Source of the DNA: Mesorhizobium sp.
Lineage (GTDB): Bacteria > Pseudomonadota > Alphaproteobacteria > Rhizobiales > Rhizobiaceae
Assembly (NCBI GenBank): GCA_004020365.1
Contig: SAQR01000002.1
Span: 293,280-357,279 of the forward strand
DNA length: 64,000 nt
Direction: 5' to 3'
The position numbers and the translations under genes were made by a program. The notes beneath the pieces were generated by a model, which had not been told where the DNA came from, ran no database searches, and saw nothing but the letters and a program-made list of their open reading frames with translations. Shown piece by piece: positions 35,646 through 44,497 of this stretch (the first letter of the stretch is position 1; the number at the start of each line of letters is the position of its first letter).

Positions 35646-36968
35646 TTAGGCGGCGTTCGTAACGAACCGTCCGTCCGCCTGGTCGAGACGACGGCGGATC
35701 TGGGTTATCACCATCGAATCGTCGGGTACACAATTTTCATAGGTGAGGAAATCGCCTGTCTTGACCGGTTTGACCACCTTGGCGCGCTCGGCGAGGCCGA
35801 GCGGCAGGACGCCGCGGGCGCGCGCGTCCTCCCAGGTCATGGCGAAGCCGCGATAGTCGTTCTCGCCGATCATGCCGAGCGACTGGCCAGGGGCAAGCTC
35901 GCTCTTGGCAACTGCCACGGCTTCGGCGACCGGATGGTCGAGCGGCTCCATGTCGGCGCGCTTGTAGACAACGGCGCGCGCCGCCGACAGCGGCACTTCC
36001 AGGCTGGTCAAATGATAGGGGCGGAAGATCGTGAAATACGGCCCCTTGCCGACCTTGAGGTCGACCATTCGCTCCAGCACGCGCGGATGCCTGGTCTCGA
36101 TGATGCAGAACACGCCGGGCGCCACGCCCTTGCCGATCGAATAGTCGACCACGCCCTTGCGATGCAGCACGCCGCCATCCTCGCGCGGGCAAAGCACCCC
36201 GGCGAGTTCCTCCAGCGTCGCGGTCGGGCCGTGCATGCCCGGCACGTCGGGCACCAGGCCGGTGGCGTTGGCGATCGCCACCATCTCTATCGCCGTCTTC
36301 GAGCCGTCGACGAACTCGACCAGCATGCGCGCATTCATGTTGCGCTCGGCCGCCTCCCTCTCGTAGTCGGCCGGCATGGCGTCGATCTTCAGCGGATTGT
36401 TCTTGCCCTTGCCGGCGGCGATGATGTTGAAGCCGAGGCTCCTGGCAAAGCCGATGATCTCCAGCGTGCAGGCCGGCTCGTCGCCGGCCGCACCGGTATA
36501 GACAACGCCGGCCTTGCGCGCCTCTTCCTTGAGGAGGCGGCCGATGGTGATGTCGGCCTCGACGTTGAGCATGACGATATGCTTGCCGTTCTTCATCACT
36601 TCGAGTGCGAACAGCGTGCCGATGTTGGGATTGCCTGTAGCGTCGATGATGACGTCGATGCGGCCGGCGGCCGCCAGCGCATGCAAATCTTCGGTCACCG
36701 CGATCTTGCCGGCCTCGATGGCGCGGTCGATCGCCGCCGCATTGCCGGCCTGCACGATATCCGAGCGGTCGTGGCCGGCGAGCAGCGCCGCATCGATCGC
36801 CGCCTGCGGCCTGACCTCGGAAATGGCGCCGATTCGCATGCCAGGCATCAGCGCGACCTGGACGACGATGTCGGTGCCCATCTGCCCGGCGCCGGCAAGC
36901 CCGATGGTGATCGGTCCCTGCTGTTCAGCGCGCTGCAAAAGTTCCGCTGCAAATTGCGGATGGGCCAT
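35646..36968 (-). CDS. SAF-domain NAD(P)-dependent oxidoreductase of the DRL (DXR-like) / COG4091 family
   Basis: 440 residues: a Rossmann domain (ITIGLAGAGQMGTDIVVQVALMPGM, about 20-44; IIDATGNPNIGTLFALEVMKNGKH, about 107-130), a central catalytic domain (GDEPACTLEIIGFARSLGFNIIAAGKGKNN) and a C-terminal SAF domain (about 350-430). It is often mislabelled homoserine dehydrogenase or FlgA. One family member, Brucella DRL, makes methylerythritol phosphate from deoxyxylulose phosphate. Here the neighbouring kinase and sugar transporter suggest a catabolic reductoisomerase or dehydrogenase on a phosphorylated sugar. The GGAGG ribosome site precedes the ATG. Confidence 0.8.
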   Translation of the reverse strand: MAHPQFAAELLQRAEQQGPITIGLAGAGQMGTDIVVQVALMPGMRIGAISEVRPQAAIDAALLAGHDRSDIVQAGNAAAIDRAIEAGKIAVTEDLHALAAAGRIDVIIDATGNPNIGTLFALEVMKNGKHIVMLNVEADITIGRLLKEEARKAGVVYTGAAGDEPACTLEIIGFARSLGFNIIAAGKGKNNPLKIDAMPADYEREAAERNMNARMLVEFVDGSKTAIEMVAIANATGLVPDVPGMHGPTATLEELAGVLCPREDGGVLHRKGVVDYSIGKGVAPGVFCIIETRHPRVLERMVDLKVGKGPYFTIFRPYHLTSLEVPLSAARAVVYKRADMEPLDHPVAEAVAVAKSELAPGQSLGMIGENDYRGFAMTWEDARARGVLPLGLAERAKVVKPVKTGDFLTYENCVPDDSMVITQIRRRLDQADGRFVTNAA

Positions 36969-37289
36969 GTCGCTTCCTCCAGTTCCTGACGCTCCGTAGC
37001 GTCGAAGCCATCCTTTTGAACATTCCTATTTCCAAATGAAAAATATTTCAACCGACAATTCGGCAGGCTCCATCAAGATCGCATGATCTTGATTGTGCGC
37101 CTTTGGCATGCGGCGAGCTGCGCAGCCAGCTAGGAAGGCAGTAATCTCTAGGGATAAGACTGCGATGAACGAGACGTCACTTCCCGCAAGCAGCAAGTGC
37201 GGCGAAAAACTGTTTCGTAGCCGCTCAGCTGCCGCTGCGCCAATCGCTAACGAGAGCGCCAGCCGGCATGCTCGGCACATGCCTGTCTA
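36969..37289. promoter_or_regulatory. 321-bp intergenic region with two palindromes
   Basis: It separates the enolase-family gene from the oxidoreductase gene. TGAAA-AATA-TTTCA (37037-37050) lies about 70 bp upstream of the oxidoreductase start in an AT-rich stretch suited to a promoter, and ATCAAGATC-GCAT-GATCTTGAT (37072-37093) is a perfect 9-bp inverted repeat. No gene was found in the remaining bases. Confidence 0.5.
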
Positions 37290-38444
37290 TCAGCTGCCGA
37301 CCTCGAAGAAGGGCGCGCCAAGCAGGTCTGGAACGACGTCGATGCCGAGGCCCGGCCCGTCCGGAATGCCCATTCGGCTTCCCGAAACCGGCGGCTTGTT
37401 CGATGCGGTGCGCACGCTCACCCATTCGTGGAAGGCAATGGCGTGCAGCCGGCGCTCCTCCGGCGTCGACAGCGACAGATGCGCCATGGCTGATGTGTCG
37501 ATCTCGGCGCCGCCGGTGTCCTCGACGGTGATCATGAAGCCCAGGTCGACGGCAAGGTCGCGGATCTGGCGCGTCCTGGTCACGCCGCCGAGCCGCGAGA
37601 TTTTCAGCGTCAGCCCGTCGGCCGCCCCCTTGCGGTGGATGTCGAGCATGTCGTCCAGCGAGGCGACGGATTCGTCGAGCACCATCGGCTTGTCGAGCGA
37701 GCGGCGCACCGACATGCATTCGTCGATCGTGGTGCAGGGCTGCTCGAACGTGTAGTCGATGGCGCGCGTCGCGTCAGCGAACTGGCGCGCCTGATAGGCC
37801 GTCCAGCCGGCATTGGCGTCGCAGAAGATGACGGTGCCCTTCGGCACCGACGCGGCGACCGCGGTGACGCGCTCGATGTCGTCATGGACGTTGCCGCCGA
37901 CCTTGACCTGCAGCCGGTGAAACCCGTCCCTGACGATGCGCTTGGCCAGTGCGGCCATCGCGTCGACGGCGCCATGGGTGACGACCTTGTAGAGTTCCGC
38001 CGTCTCGCTCTCGCGCCCGCCGAGCAGCGTGACCAGCGGTATGTCGGCGGCGCGTGCCGCGAGATCCGAGCAGGCCATGTCGAGCGCCGACTTGATGTAG
38101 GGATGTCCCTTGAACGCCGTGTCCATCAGCCTGCCGATACTGGCCAAGGCGCGAGGATCGTGGCCGAGCAGATGCGGCGCAATTTCGATGACGCCGGCGC
38201 GCGTGCCGGCCGCGAATGCCGGCGAGTAGAAATTGCCGAGCGGCGCCATCTCGCCCCAGCCGGTCAGCCCGCTGTCGCAGGTAATGGCGACGATCACCGC
38301 GTCGAACGCGTCGGCGACACGCCCCTTGGACATGCGGTAGGGCCCGTCCACGAAGGGCTGCACGACATGGTAGGCCTTGATGGTTTTGATCCGCAATTTT
38401 TCTGTCCGTCGCTGTGACGCCCTGACAAAGCCGCCAACCGGCAT
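37290..38444 (-). CDS. Enolase-superfamily enzyme (mandelate racemase/muconate lactonizing family)
   Basis: 384 residues from the ATG at 38444; a TTG at 38396 (LRIKTIKAYHV) is an equally credible start and fits the family N terminus. Features are the capping domain (GLTGWGEMAPLGNFYSPAFAAGTRAGVIEIAPHLLG), the catalytic Lys region LQVKVGG, and metal ligands in CDANAGW, FEQPC and VLDES, then LKISRLGG. By memory the YSPAF/RAGI and APHLLG phrases are closest to proline-betaine epimerases and cis-3-hydroxyproline dehydratases. It lies upstream of the sugar genes but may be a separate unit, so the substrate is open. Confidence 0.82.
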   Translation of the reverse strand: MPVGGFVRASQRRTEKLRIKTIKAYHVVQPFVDGPYRMSKGRVADAFDAVIVAITCDSGLTGWGEMAPLGNFYSPAFAAGTRAGVIEIAPHLLGHDPRALASIGRLMDTAFKGHPYIKSALDMACSDLAARAADIPLVTLLGGRESETAELYKVVTHGAVDAMAALAKRIVRDGFHRLQVKVGGNVHDDIERVTAVAASVPKGTVIFCDANAGWTAYQARQFADATRAIDYTFEQPCTTIDECMSVRRSLDKPMVLDESVASLDDMLDIHRKGAADGLTLKISRLGGVTRTRQIRDLAVDLGFMITVEDTGGAEIDTSAMAHLSLSTPEERRLHAIAFHEWVSVRTASNKPPVSGSRMGIPDGPGLGIDVVPDLLGAPFFEVGS

Positions 38445-38604
38445 CGTCCGCTGGGCTCAACTGCCGTCAGGTCGGTTGCGCGTCAGGCCGGCCCGATCGG
38501 CCTTGGCGCCTCTGGAAGCACACTGTTCGAGGCTGCGCGCATAGGCAAGCAATTCTTCGAAGCTGTGCCGATGTCGCCGGCCCGGCCGAACTGCTCAGCA
38601 AAAC

Positions 38605-38631
38605 GGCGCCCTCGGCATAGCCGGGGGCGCC
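38605..38631 (-). terminator. Rho-independent-like terminator of the RND operon
   Basis: GGCGCCCTCGGC (38605-38616) and GCCGGGGGCGCC (38620-38631) pair over 12 bp with one mismatch and a 3-nt loop. On the minus strand the stem is followed by GTTTTG. It lies 26 bp past the adaptor gene stop. Confidence 0.65.
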
Positions 38632-38656
38632 GCTGGACCGGGCCTGATGGGGGGTA

Positions 38657-39826
38657 TCAGGTGGCCGGTTTCTGTGGCAGCGGCGAGACCGGCATTCCTG
38701 GGCCGATCTTCTGCAGATTGCCTGTTATCACCTGGTCGCCTTCCGCTATGCCGCTCGAGATCGCCACCAGGTCGCCGTTGGTCGGCCCGAGCGAAACAAT
38801 GCGCTGGTCGACAGTATTGTCCTTGCCGACGACGTAGAGATACTTGCCGAGCTGGCTCGATCCCAACGCCGTCTGCGGCACCATCAGTGCATCTGGCTGC
38901 TGCTTGATGTGCAGCCTGACGCGAACATATTGGCCCGGCAGCAGCGTGAACTTGGCGTTGCCGATCGTTGCGCGCGCGGTGATGGTGCCGGTCGAGCGAT
39001 CGACCGTGTTGTCGATGAAGGTGAGCTGACCTTTGTGGCGCGGTTCCGTATCGCCGGGAAGCAGGACGTCGACATCGATGGGTCCCGCCGCGCGGGCTTC
39101 CTCGATCTGTGCCAGATCCGTTTCACTCGGATTGAAGGTGACATAGATCGGGTCGAGCTGCACCAGCGTGTTGAGCACCGTGCCGGCGACGCTGACCAGC
39201 GTTCCGACCGAGGCCTGGTTGCGGCCGATGCGCCCGGCGAACGGCGCCTTGATTTCCGAATAGCTCAGATTGAGCTCGGCGGTCCGCACAGCCGCCTGGT
39301 TCACCGCGAGCGAGGCCTGGGCCTCGCGCAAGCTGCTGGTGCGCTGGTCGAAGACATCCTTGGCGAGGTATCCGCTCTTGGCCAGCTCAGTGCCGCGACC
39401 AAGGCTGGATTGCGCATAGTCGAGCGTTGCTTCGTCGCGCTGGACCTGGGCCTTCGCCTGCTCGAGGGCAGCCTGGAAATCCTCTGGAGCGATCTTGTAG
39501 AGAAGGTCGCCCTTCTTGACATCGCTGCCGTCGGGCGCGACCTGCTCCTGCAGATAACCCGGCACGCGCGATTGCAGCGTGATGCTGCGGATCGGCTCGG
39601 TGCGGGCGGCATAGTCGAGATAGATCGGGATCGTCTTCTTGACGACGCTCACCACCGGCACAGGCATGACAAATGCAGCGGGTTCGGGCGCCGCGGGCTC
39701 GGGTGTTGCCGCCCCTGCCGTACCGGCGTTGAGGCCGAAATTACCCATGTCGAGCAAGTGGACGCTCGCCATCGAGACCGCCCCCACGGCAACAGCCGCC
39801 CCCAACGCAATTTTCCATTTACGCAT
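38657..39826 (-). CDS. RND efflux pump periplasmic adaptor (membrane fusion protein)
   Basis: The ATG at 39826 gives 389 residues starting MRKWKIALGAAVAVGAVSMA, an N-terminal membrane anchor or signal. The HlyD/AcrA order is present: lipoyl half (RVPGYLQEQVAPDGSDVKKGDLLYKIAPEDF), alpha-hairpin (about 105-165), second lipoyl half (LNLSYSEIKAPFAGRIGRNQASVGTLV) and beta-barrel (VTFNPSETDLAQI). It bridges the pump at 39843-43019 to an outer-membrane channel that is not encoded here. It follows the pump gene by 16 bp on the same strand. Confidence 0.92.
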   Translation of the reverse strand: MRKWKIALGAAVAVGAVSMASVHLLDMGNFGLNAGTAGAATPEPAAPEPAAFVMPVPVVSVVKKTIPIYLDYAARTEPIRSITLQSRVPGYLQEQVAPDGSDVKKGDLLYKIAPEDFQAALEQAKAQVQRDEATLDYAQSSLGRGTELAKSGYLAKDVFDQRTSSLREAQASLAVNQAAVRTAELNLSYSEIKAPFAGRIGRNQASVGTLVSVAGTVLNTLVQLDPIYVTFNPSETDLAQIEEARAAGPIDVDVLLPGDTEPRHKGQLTFIDNTVDRSTGTITARATIGNAKFTLLPGQYVRVRLHIKQQPDALMVPQTALGSSQLGKYLYVVGKDNTVDQRIVSLGPTNGDLVAISSGIAEGDQVITGNLQKIGPGMPVSPLPQKPAT

Positions 39827-39842
39827 GATCAATTCTCCAATC

Positions 39843-42800
39843 CTATTCGGCCGCTTCGGCCAATCGCGCGAAAGCGGGTTCGGCAGTTGGTTCAGTCGGT
39901 TCGGCAACGGGTTCGCTCTTGCTGCCGCGCTCGCGCAGCTGCTCGATCACCGCATAGAAGACCGGCACGAACACCAGCGACAGGATCGTCGCTGCGACCA
40001 TGCCGCCAAAGACGGTGGTGCCGATCGACTGGCGGCTGGCTGCACCGGCGCCTGTGGAGAACATCAGCGGCAGCACACCGAGGATGAACGCGAAGGCGGT
40101 CATCAGGATGGGCCGCAGCCGCAGGCGCGCCGCTTCCATTGCGGCGTCGACGATGCTGAGACCTTCCTCGCGCCGGCGCCGGGCAAACTCGACGATCAGA
40201 ATGGCGTTCTTCGCCGCCAGCCCGATCAGCATGACGAAGCCGATCTGCGAATAGACGTCGATCTGCATGCCGCGCATCAACAGGGCGACAAAGGCGCCGA
40301 ACAGGGCAAGCGGCACCGCCAGCAGGACCATGAAGGGCATGGCCCAGCTCTCATATTGGGCGGCAAGGATCAGGAAGACGAAGACCATGGCGAGACCGAA
40401 GACGATCGAGGCGATCGATCCGGCCTTGAGCTCCTGATAGGTGATGCCCGTCCATTCATAGCCGAAATCCTTCGGCAGCGCCGTGGCGGCGGCACGTTCC
40501 ATCGCAGCGACCGCCTGGCCCGAGGAGAAGCCGGGTGCGGCACCGCCATTGATCAGGGCCGACGCGTTGTTGTTGTAATGCGGGACGGTTTCCGGGCCGA
40601 CGATAGGCACCAGCTTGCCGAGCGTGCTCAACGGCACCATGCCGCCGGAGGCATTGCGCACATAGAGCCGCGAAATGTCGGCCGCACCCGCACGCGCATC
40701 CTTGTCGGCCTGGATCGTCACCCGGAAGGTGCGGCCGAACAGGTTGAAGTCGTTCACATAGAGCGAACCGAGATAGATCTGCAGCGTGCTGAACACGTCA
40801 GGCAGGCTGAGACCGAGCAGCTTCGCCTTGTTGCGGTCGAGATCGTAGTCGAACTGCGGCGTCGAGGTCGAAAACGACGAGAACAATTGCTGCGGGTTGA
40901 GCTCTGGCTGTTTGCGCGCTTCGGCGAGCACGGCTTGCGTCGCGTCGTTGAGCGCAGCGCTGCCGCGACCGGTCAGGTCCTCCACCTGGAATTCAAAGCC
41001 GCCGGTCGTGCCGATGCCCGGGATCGAAGGCGGATCGAAGCTCAGCGCGAACGCTTCCGGAAGTTCCATGAGTTTCGAACGCACGTCTGCAACGAGCTTC
41101 GAGGCGCTCTGGTCAGGGCCGCGTTCGTCCCATGGCTTCAAGATGGCGAATTCCACCGCCGAGTTCGACTGGGCGGCATTGGTGAGGAAGTTCAAGCCGC
41201 TGATCGAACCGACGATATCGACACCAGGCGTGTTCTGCAGGATGTCGCGCGCCTTCCGGGCCACCGCGTCGGTGCGTTCCAATGACGCCCCATCCGGCAA
41301 CTGGATGACCACGAAGAAATAGCCCTGGTCCTCGACCGGAAGGAAGGTCGAGGGCAGGCGCTGCCAGACAAAATAGGTCGCGACAAGCCCGGCCGCGAAT
41401 ATGCCGAGCATGATCCAGCGCAGGCGGATGAGGAAGCGCACACCATGGGCATAGACATGCGACAGCCGATCGAAGCCCGTGTTGAACCAGCGGAACAGCA
41501 CGAATTGCGTCGCCGGGCGGTGGCGCAGGAAGGCGGCGCTGAGCGCCGGAGTCAGCGTCAGCGAGACGAAAGCGGAGATGCCGAAGGAGATCGCCACCGT
41601 CAGCGCAAACTGGTTGTAGAGCCGGCCGGAAACGCCGGGTATGAAGGCGACCGGCACGAACACGGCCATCAGCACGGCGGTCGTGGCGATGATCGGGCCG
41701 GTGACCTCGGCCATCGCCGCGCGCGTCGCAGCCAGCGGTTTGAGGCCGGCCTCCAGCTGGCGCTCGACATTCTCGACGACGACGATCGCGTCATCGACGA
41801 CGAGGCCGATCGCCAGCACCATGCCGAGCAGGCTGAGCATGTTCAGCGAGAAGCCGAACATGTACATGACGACGAGCGTGGCGACCAGCGACACCGGAAT
41901 CGCAATCGTCGGGATGATCGTGGTGCGCCAGCTCTGCAGGAAGATGAACACCACCGCGACAACCAGAACCAGCGCCTCGCCGAGCGTGACCAGCACGTCG
42001 TGCATCGATGCCGAAACGAAACGTGTCGTATCGTAATGCATGGCGTAGCTGACGCCCTTGGGGAAGCGGGCCGACAGTTCCTGCATCTTGTCCTTGACGC
42101 GCTGCTGCAGATCGAGGGCGTTCGAGCCTGGCATCTGGTAGACCGCGAGCACCACGGTCGGGTCCTCGCCGAAGAACGCCGACGACGAGTATTGCAGGGC
42201 GCCGAGTTCGATGCGCGCGACGTCGCGCAACCGCACCAGCGAACCGTTCGCGGCATCGGCGCGCACGATGATATCGCCGAATTCCTTGGGATCGCTCAGT
42301 CGGCCGACGGCGTTGACCTGCATTTCGAAAGCGGTGCCGGCCGGCGCCGGCGACTGCCCGATCTTGCCGGCCGCGACCTGGACATTCTGCTCGGCAATGG
42401 CGTTTTGGACATCGACGGCGGTAATGCCGAGATTGGCCAGCTTGTCGGGGTCGAGCCATACGCGCATCGAATAGCGCCGCTCGCCGAAGATCTGCACGTC
42501 GCCAACGCCGGGCAGGCGCTTCAGCGGGTCGACGACTTGCAGATAGGCGAGGTTGCTGAGCGCGACCGGATCGACGGAGCCGTCGGGCGAAGTGAGGTTG
42601 ACGATCAGGACGAAGTTCGGGTTCTGCTTCTTGATCGTCACGCCGCCCTGGTTGACGATGGCCGGCAGCGAGGACGCCGCCTGTGACACGCGGTTCTGGA
42701 CGTCGACGGCGGCGGTGCTCAGGGGGTAGCCGACCTCGAAGGTGACGGTGATCGTCGAGGACCCGTCATTGGAGCTCGACGACGACATGTAGGTCATGCC

Positions 42801-43019
42801 TTCAACGCCGTTGATCTGCTGTTCGAGCGGCGTCGTGACGGTGTCGGCCACGACTTGCGCACTGGCGCCCGGATAGTTGGCGCTGACCACGACCTGAGGC
42901 GGCGTGATGTCGGGAAACTGCGAAACAGGCAGCAGGAAATAGCAGATCGTCCCGGCGAGCACCATGATGACGGCGATCGACGATGCGAAGATCGGACGGT
43001 GGATGAAGAAATTTACCAT
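39843..43019 (-). CDS. RND multidrug efflux pump, HAE-1 (AcrB/MexB) type
   Basis: The ATG at 43019 (MVNFFIHRPIFASSIAVIMVLAG) gives 1058 residues, the normal size. Proton-relay residues are in GLVVDDAIVVVENVERQ (Asp-Asp pair, TM4) and GLAAKNAILIVEFARRRREEG (Lys, TM10). Two large periplasmic loops carry typical sequence such as NPNFVLIVNLTSPDGSVDP. It exports hydrophobic or amphiphilic compounds with proton uptake. Its start overlaps the end of the 85-residue gene by 7 bp. The long in-frame extension upstream of this ATG has the composition of the shadow of that small gene and is not used. Confidence 0.93.
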   Translation of the reverse strand: MVNFFIHRPIFASSIAVIMVLAGTICYFLLPVSQFPDITPPQVVVSANYPGASAQVVADTVTTPLEQQINGVEGMTYMSSSSSNDGSSTITVTFEVGYPLSTAAVDVQNRVSQAASSLPAIVNQGGVTIKKQNPNFVLIVNLTSPDGSVDPVALSNLAYLQVVDPLKRLPGVGDVQIFGERRYSMRVWLDPDKLANLGITAVDVQNAIAEQNVQVAAGKIGQSPAPAGTAFEMQVNAVGRLSDPKEFGDIIVRADAANGSLVRLRDVARIELGALQYSSSAFFGEDPTVVLAVYQMPGSNALDLQQRVKDKMQELSARFPKGVSYAMHYDTTRFVSASMHDVLVTLGEALVLVVAVVFIFLQSWRTTIIPTIAIPVSLVATLVVMYMFGFSLNMLSLLGMVLAIGLVVDDAIVVVENVERQLEAGLKPLAATRAAMAEVTGPIIATTAVLMAVFVPVAFIPGVSGRLYNQFALTVAISFGISAFVSLTLTPALSAAFLRHRPATQFVLFRWFNTGFDRLSHVYAHGVRFLIRLRWIMLGIFAAGLVATYFVWQRLPSTFLPVEDQGYFFVVIQLPDGASLERTDAVARKARDILQNTPGVDIVGSISGLNFLTNAAQSNSAVEFAILKPWDERGPDQSASKLVADVRSKLMELPEAFALSFDPPSIPGIGTTGGFEFQVEDLTGRGSAALNDATQAVLAEARKQPELNPQQLFSSFSTSTPQFDYDLDRNKAKLLGLSLPDVFSTLQIYLGSLYVNDFNLFGRTFRVTIQADKDARAGAADISRLYVRNASGGMVPLSTLGKLVPIVGPETVPHYNNNASALINGGAAPGFSSGQAVAAMERAAATALPKDFGYEWTGITYQELKAGSIASIVFGLAMVFVFLILAAQYESWAMPFMVLLAVPLALFGAFVALLMRGMQIDVYSQIGFVMLIGLAAKNAILIVEFARRRREEGLSIVDAAMEAARLRLRPILMTAFAFILGVLPLMFSTGAGAASRQSIGTTVFGGMVAATILSLVFVPVFYAVIEQLRERGSKSEPVAEPTEPTAEPAFARLAEAAE

Positions 43020-43270
43020 GACACGCACGCCTCGCCCGATGCTCTTACCTGGCCAAAGGCCTTGGCCAGCCTGGACAACCGCCGGCTGCGGCTTTGCCCG
43101 GGATCTTCCAGGAAACGAGGCGACGCCTTGCGGCTGCGGCCTTGCGCATCTGCAAGGCTGCGCAGCATCGTCTCGAAAGCGTGCGGGTCGACACGGTCGG
43201 CTTTCATCAGCATCCGGATCATCGGATCCTTCACAACTTCGTCGATCGTCAAATCTTTGCGCTGCGACAT
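43013..43270 (-). CDS. Small conserved-looking protein preceding the RND pump
   Basis: 85 residues from the ATG at 43270, which has AGGAG 10 bases upstream: MSQRKDLTIDEVVKDPMIRMLMKADRVDPHAFETMLRSLADA, then a basic Arg/Ser-rich tail ending GEACVSW. No membrane helix or Cys pair is visible. The stop overlaps the pump start by 7 bp, so translation of the pump is probably coupled to it. It is first in the operon, below the TetR operators. I do not recognise a function; a leader or regulatory role is possible. Confidence 0.7.
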   Translation of the reverse strand: MSQRKDLTIDEVVKDPMIRMLMKADRVDPHAFETMLRSLADAQGRSRKASPRFLEDPGQSRSRRLSRLAKAFGQVRASGEACVSW

Positions 43271-43431
43271 CGTAGCGGCTCCTGGCTTGGCGATCTGCGG
43301 CGCACGCCGCCGCAGATCGGGTGGTCTTCCTGTTCGCGGCCAAAGTCGCCTGGGGCGCAGTTTCATGCCTGGGCCGATTTGGCGGAGGCTGTTCACAGGC
43401 GCCTGCGAGATTGACACGAGGCAATGGGGGT

Positions 43432-43471
43432 GTTACCAGTAAGTAACATCTAGAAGTTACAGACCGGTAAC
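43432..43471. promoter_or_regulatory. Two TetR-type operators between the RND operon and its regulator
   Basis: GTTAC-N6-GTAAC occurs twice (43432-43447 and 43456-43471), centre to centre 24 bp. They lie in the divergent promoter region between the 85-residue gene and tetR, and are the natural binding sites of the TetR protein at 43533-44114. Confidence 0.75.
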
Positions 43472-43532
43472 ACCCTAGTCAAGAGGTGTACCGAGGGATT
43501 TTTCGGAAACCCCGGAAACCAAGGAGGTTTTG

Positions 43533-44114
43533 ATGGAAGACGGCACTGCGGAGCGCATCCGCCCCCGGGATCGCATCCTGGAGACGGCACGGGATATGTT
43601 CCACAAGCATGGCATCAAGGGCGTCGGTGTCGACGCGATCACTGAGGCCGCCGGTACCAACAAGATGACGCTCTACCGTCATTTCGAGTCCAAGGACGAT
43701 CTGGTCATCGAGTGCCTGCGGGCGACCGCATGCAGCGCCAACGCGATGTGGCAAAAGTTCGAGGCGGAGCATCCGGGCGACAAGCTTGCGCAACTGCATG
43801 CCTGGGTCCGGATGGCAGCCGATTGCCTGATGATGGACGGCCGCGGTTGCGACATGGCCAACGCCGCCATCGAGTTGAGCGAGACCGACCATCCGGCCCG
43901 TCGGGTCATCAAGGAACTCAAGCAGGCTCAGCGCGACCGTCTCGTCGGCCTGTGCCGGGATGCCGGCATCGGCCAGGCAGAGCTTCTCGCCGATACATTG
44001 TCGCTGCTGCTTGAAGGCGCCCGTGTGAGCGTTCAAAGTGTTGGAGCCGAAGGCCCGAGCGCGCAGTTTGTCCGCATGGCGGAAGGCCTGATCACCTCGT
44101 TCAGGGGCAGATAG
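43533..44114 (+). CDS. TetR-family repressor of the RND operon
   Basis: The ATG at 43533 follows AAGGAGG with 5-base spacing, giving 193 residues. The N-terminal HTH is RDRILETARDMFHKHGIKGVGVDAITEAAGTNKMTLYRHFESKDDLV (about 12-58) and the remainder is an all-helical ligand domain (RGCDMANAAIELSETDHPARRVIKELK). It is divergent from the pump genes with two operators in the gap and very probably represses them until an effector binds. Confidence 0.92.
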   Translation: MEDGTAERIRPRDRILETARDMFHKHGIKGVGVDAITEAAGTNKMTLYRHFESKDDLVIECLRATACSANAMWQKFEAEHPGDKLAQLHAWVRMAADCLMMDGRGCDMANAAIELSETDHPARRVIKELKQAQRDRLVGLCRDAGIGQAELLADTLSLLLEGARVSVQSVGAEGPSAQFVRMAEGLITSFRGR

Positions 44115-44497
44115 TCTCGCAAGCGGCGAAACGATCAGTGGCGTGTTCATTGCAAGCCGCGCCGCCTGCCGCTCTTTTGTCCGTTCGGCTGTACCGCCAC
44201 CACGCTTCTCCTTGCGGTCCGTCGCCGCACCATTCCCGGCACTGCTGTTGCTTGTTGATCAGCAGGATAGGACCGATAGCGAATTGGTGAGAGTGACAAG
44301 TGTGACGGGATTCGTTGGATCTGCTGATCACGGCTGCAACATGCCCTGCCGCTCGCACCTTTGCGGGCGAACATGCTGTCGCATCAGCCCTGGTGACAGC
44401 TGTCGCGATCATTCGTGCTCCAGCCAGGGATCGGCCGGTCTTCACCGCATCGATGGCGAAAGGACTCGGCCTTTGCCCCAACACCCGGAGCCGGAGA
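44115..44497. other. Intergenic, no feature seen
   Basis: 383 bp between tetR and the small RNA terminator. Short open frames occur on both strands but none has a credible ribosome site or family similarity; I see no repeat or palindrome of note. Confidence 0.5.
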
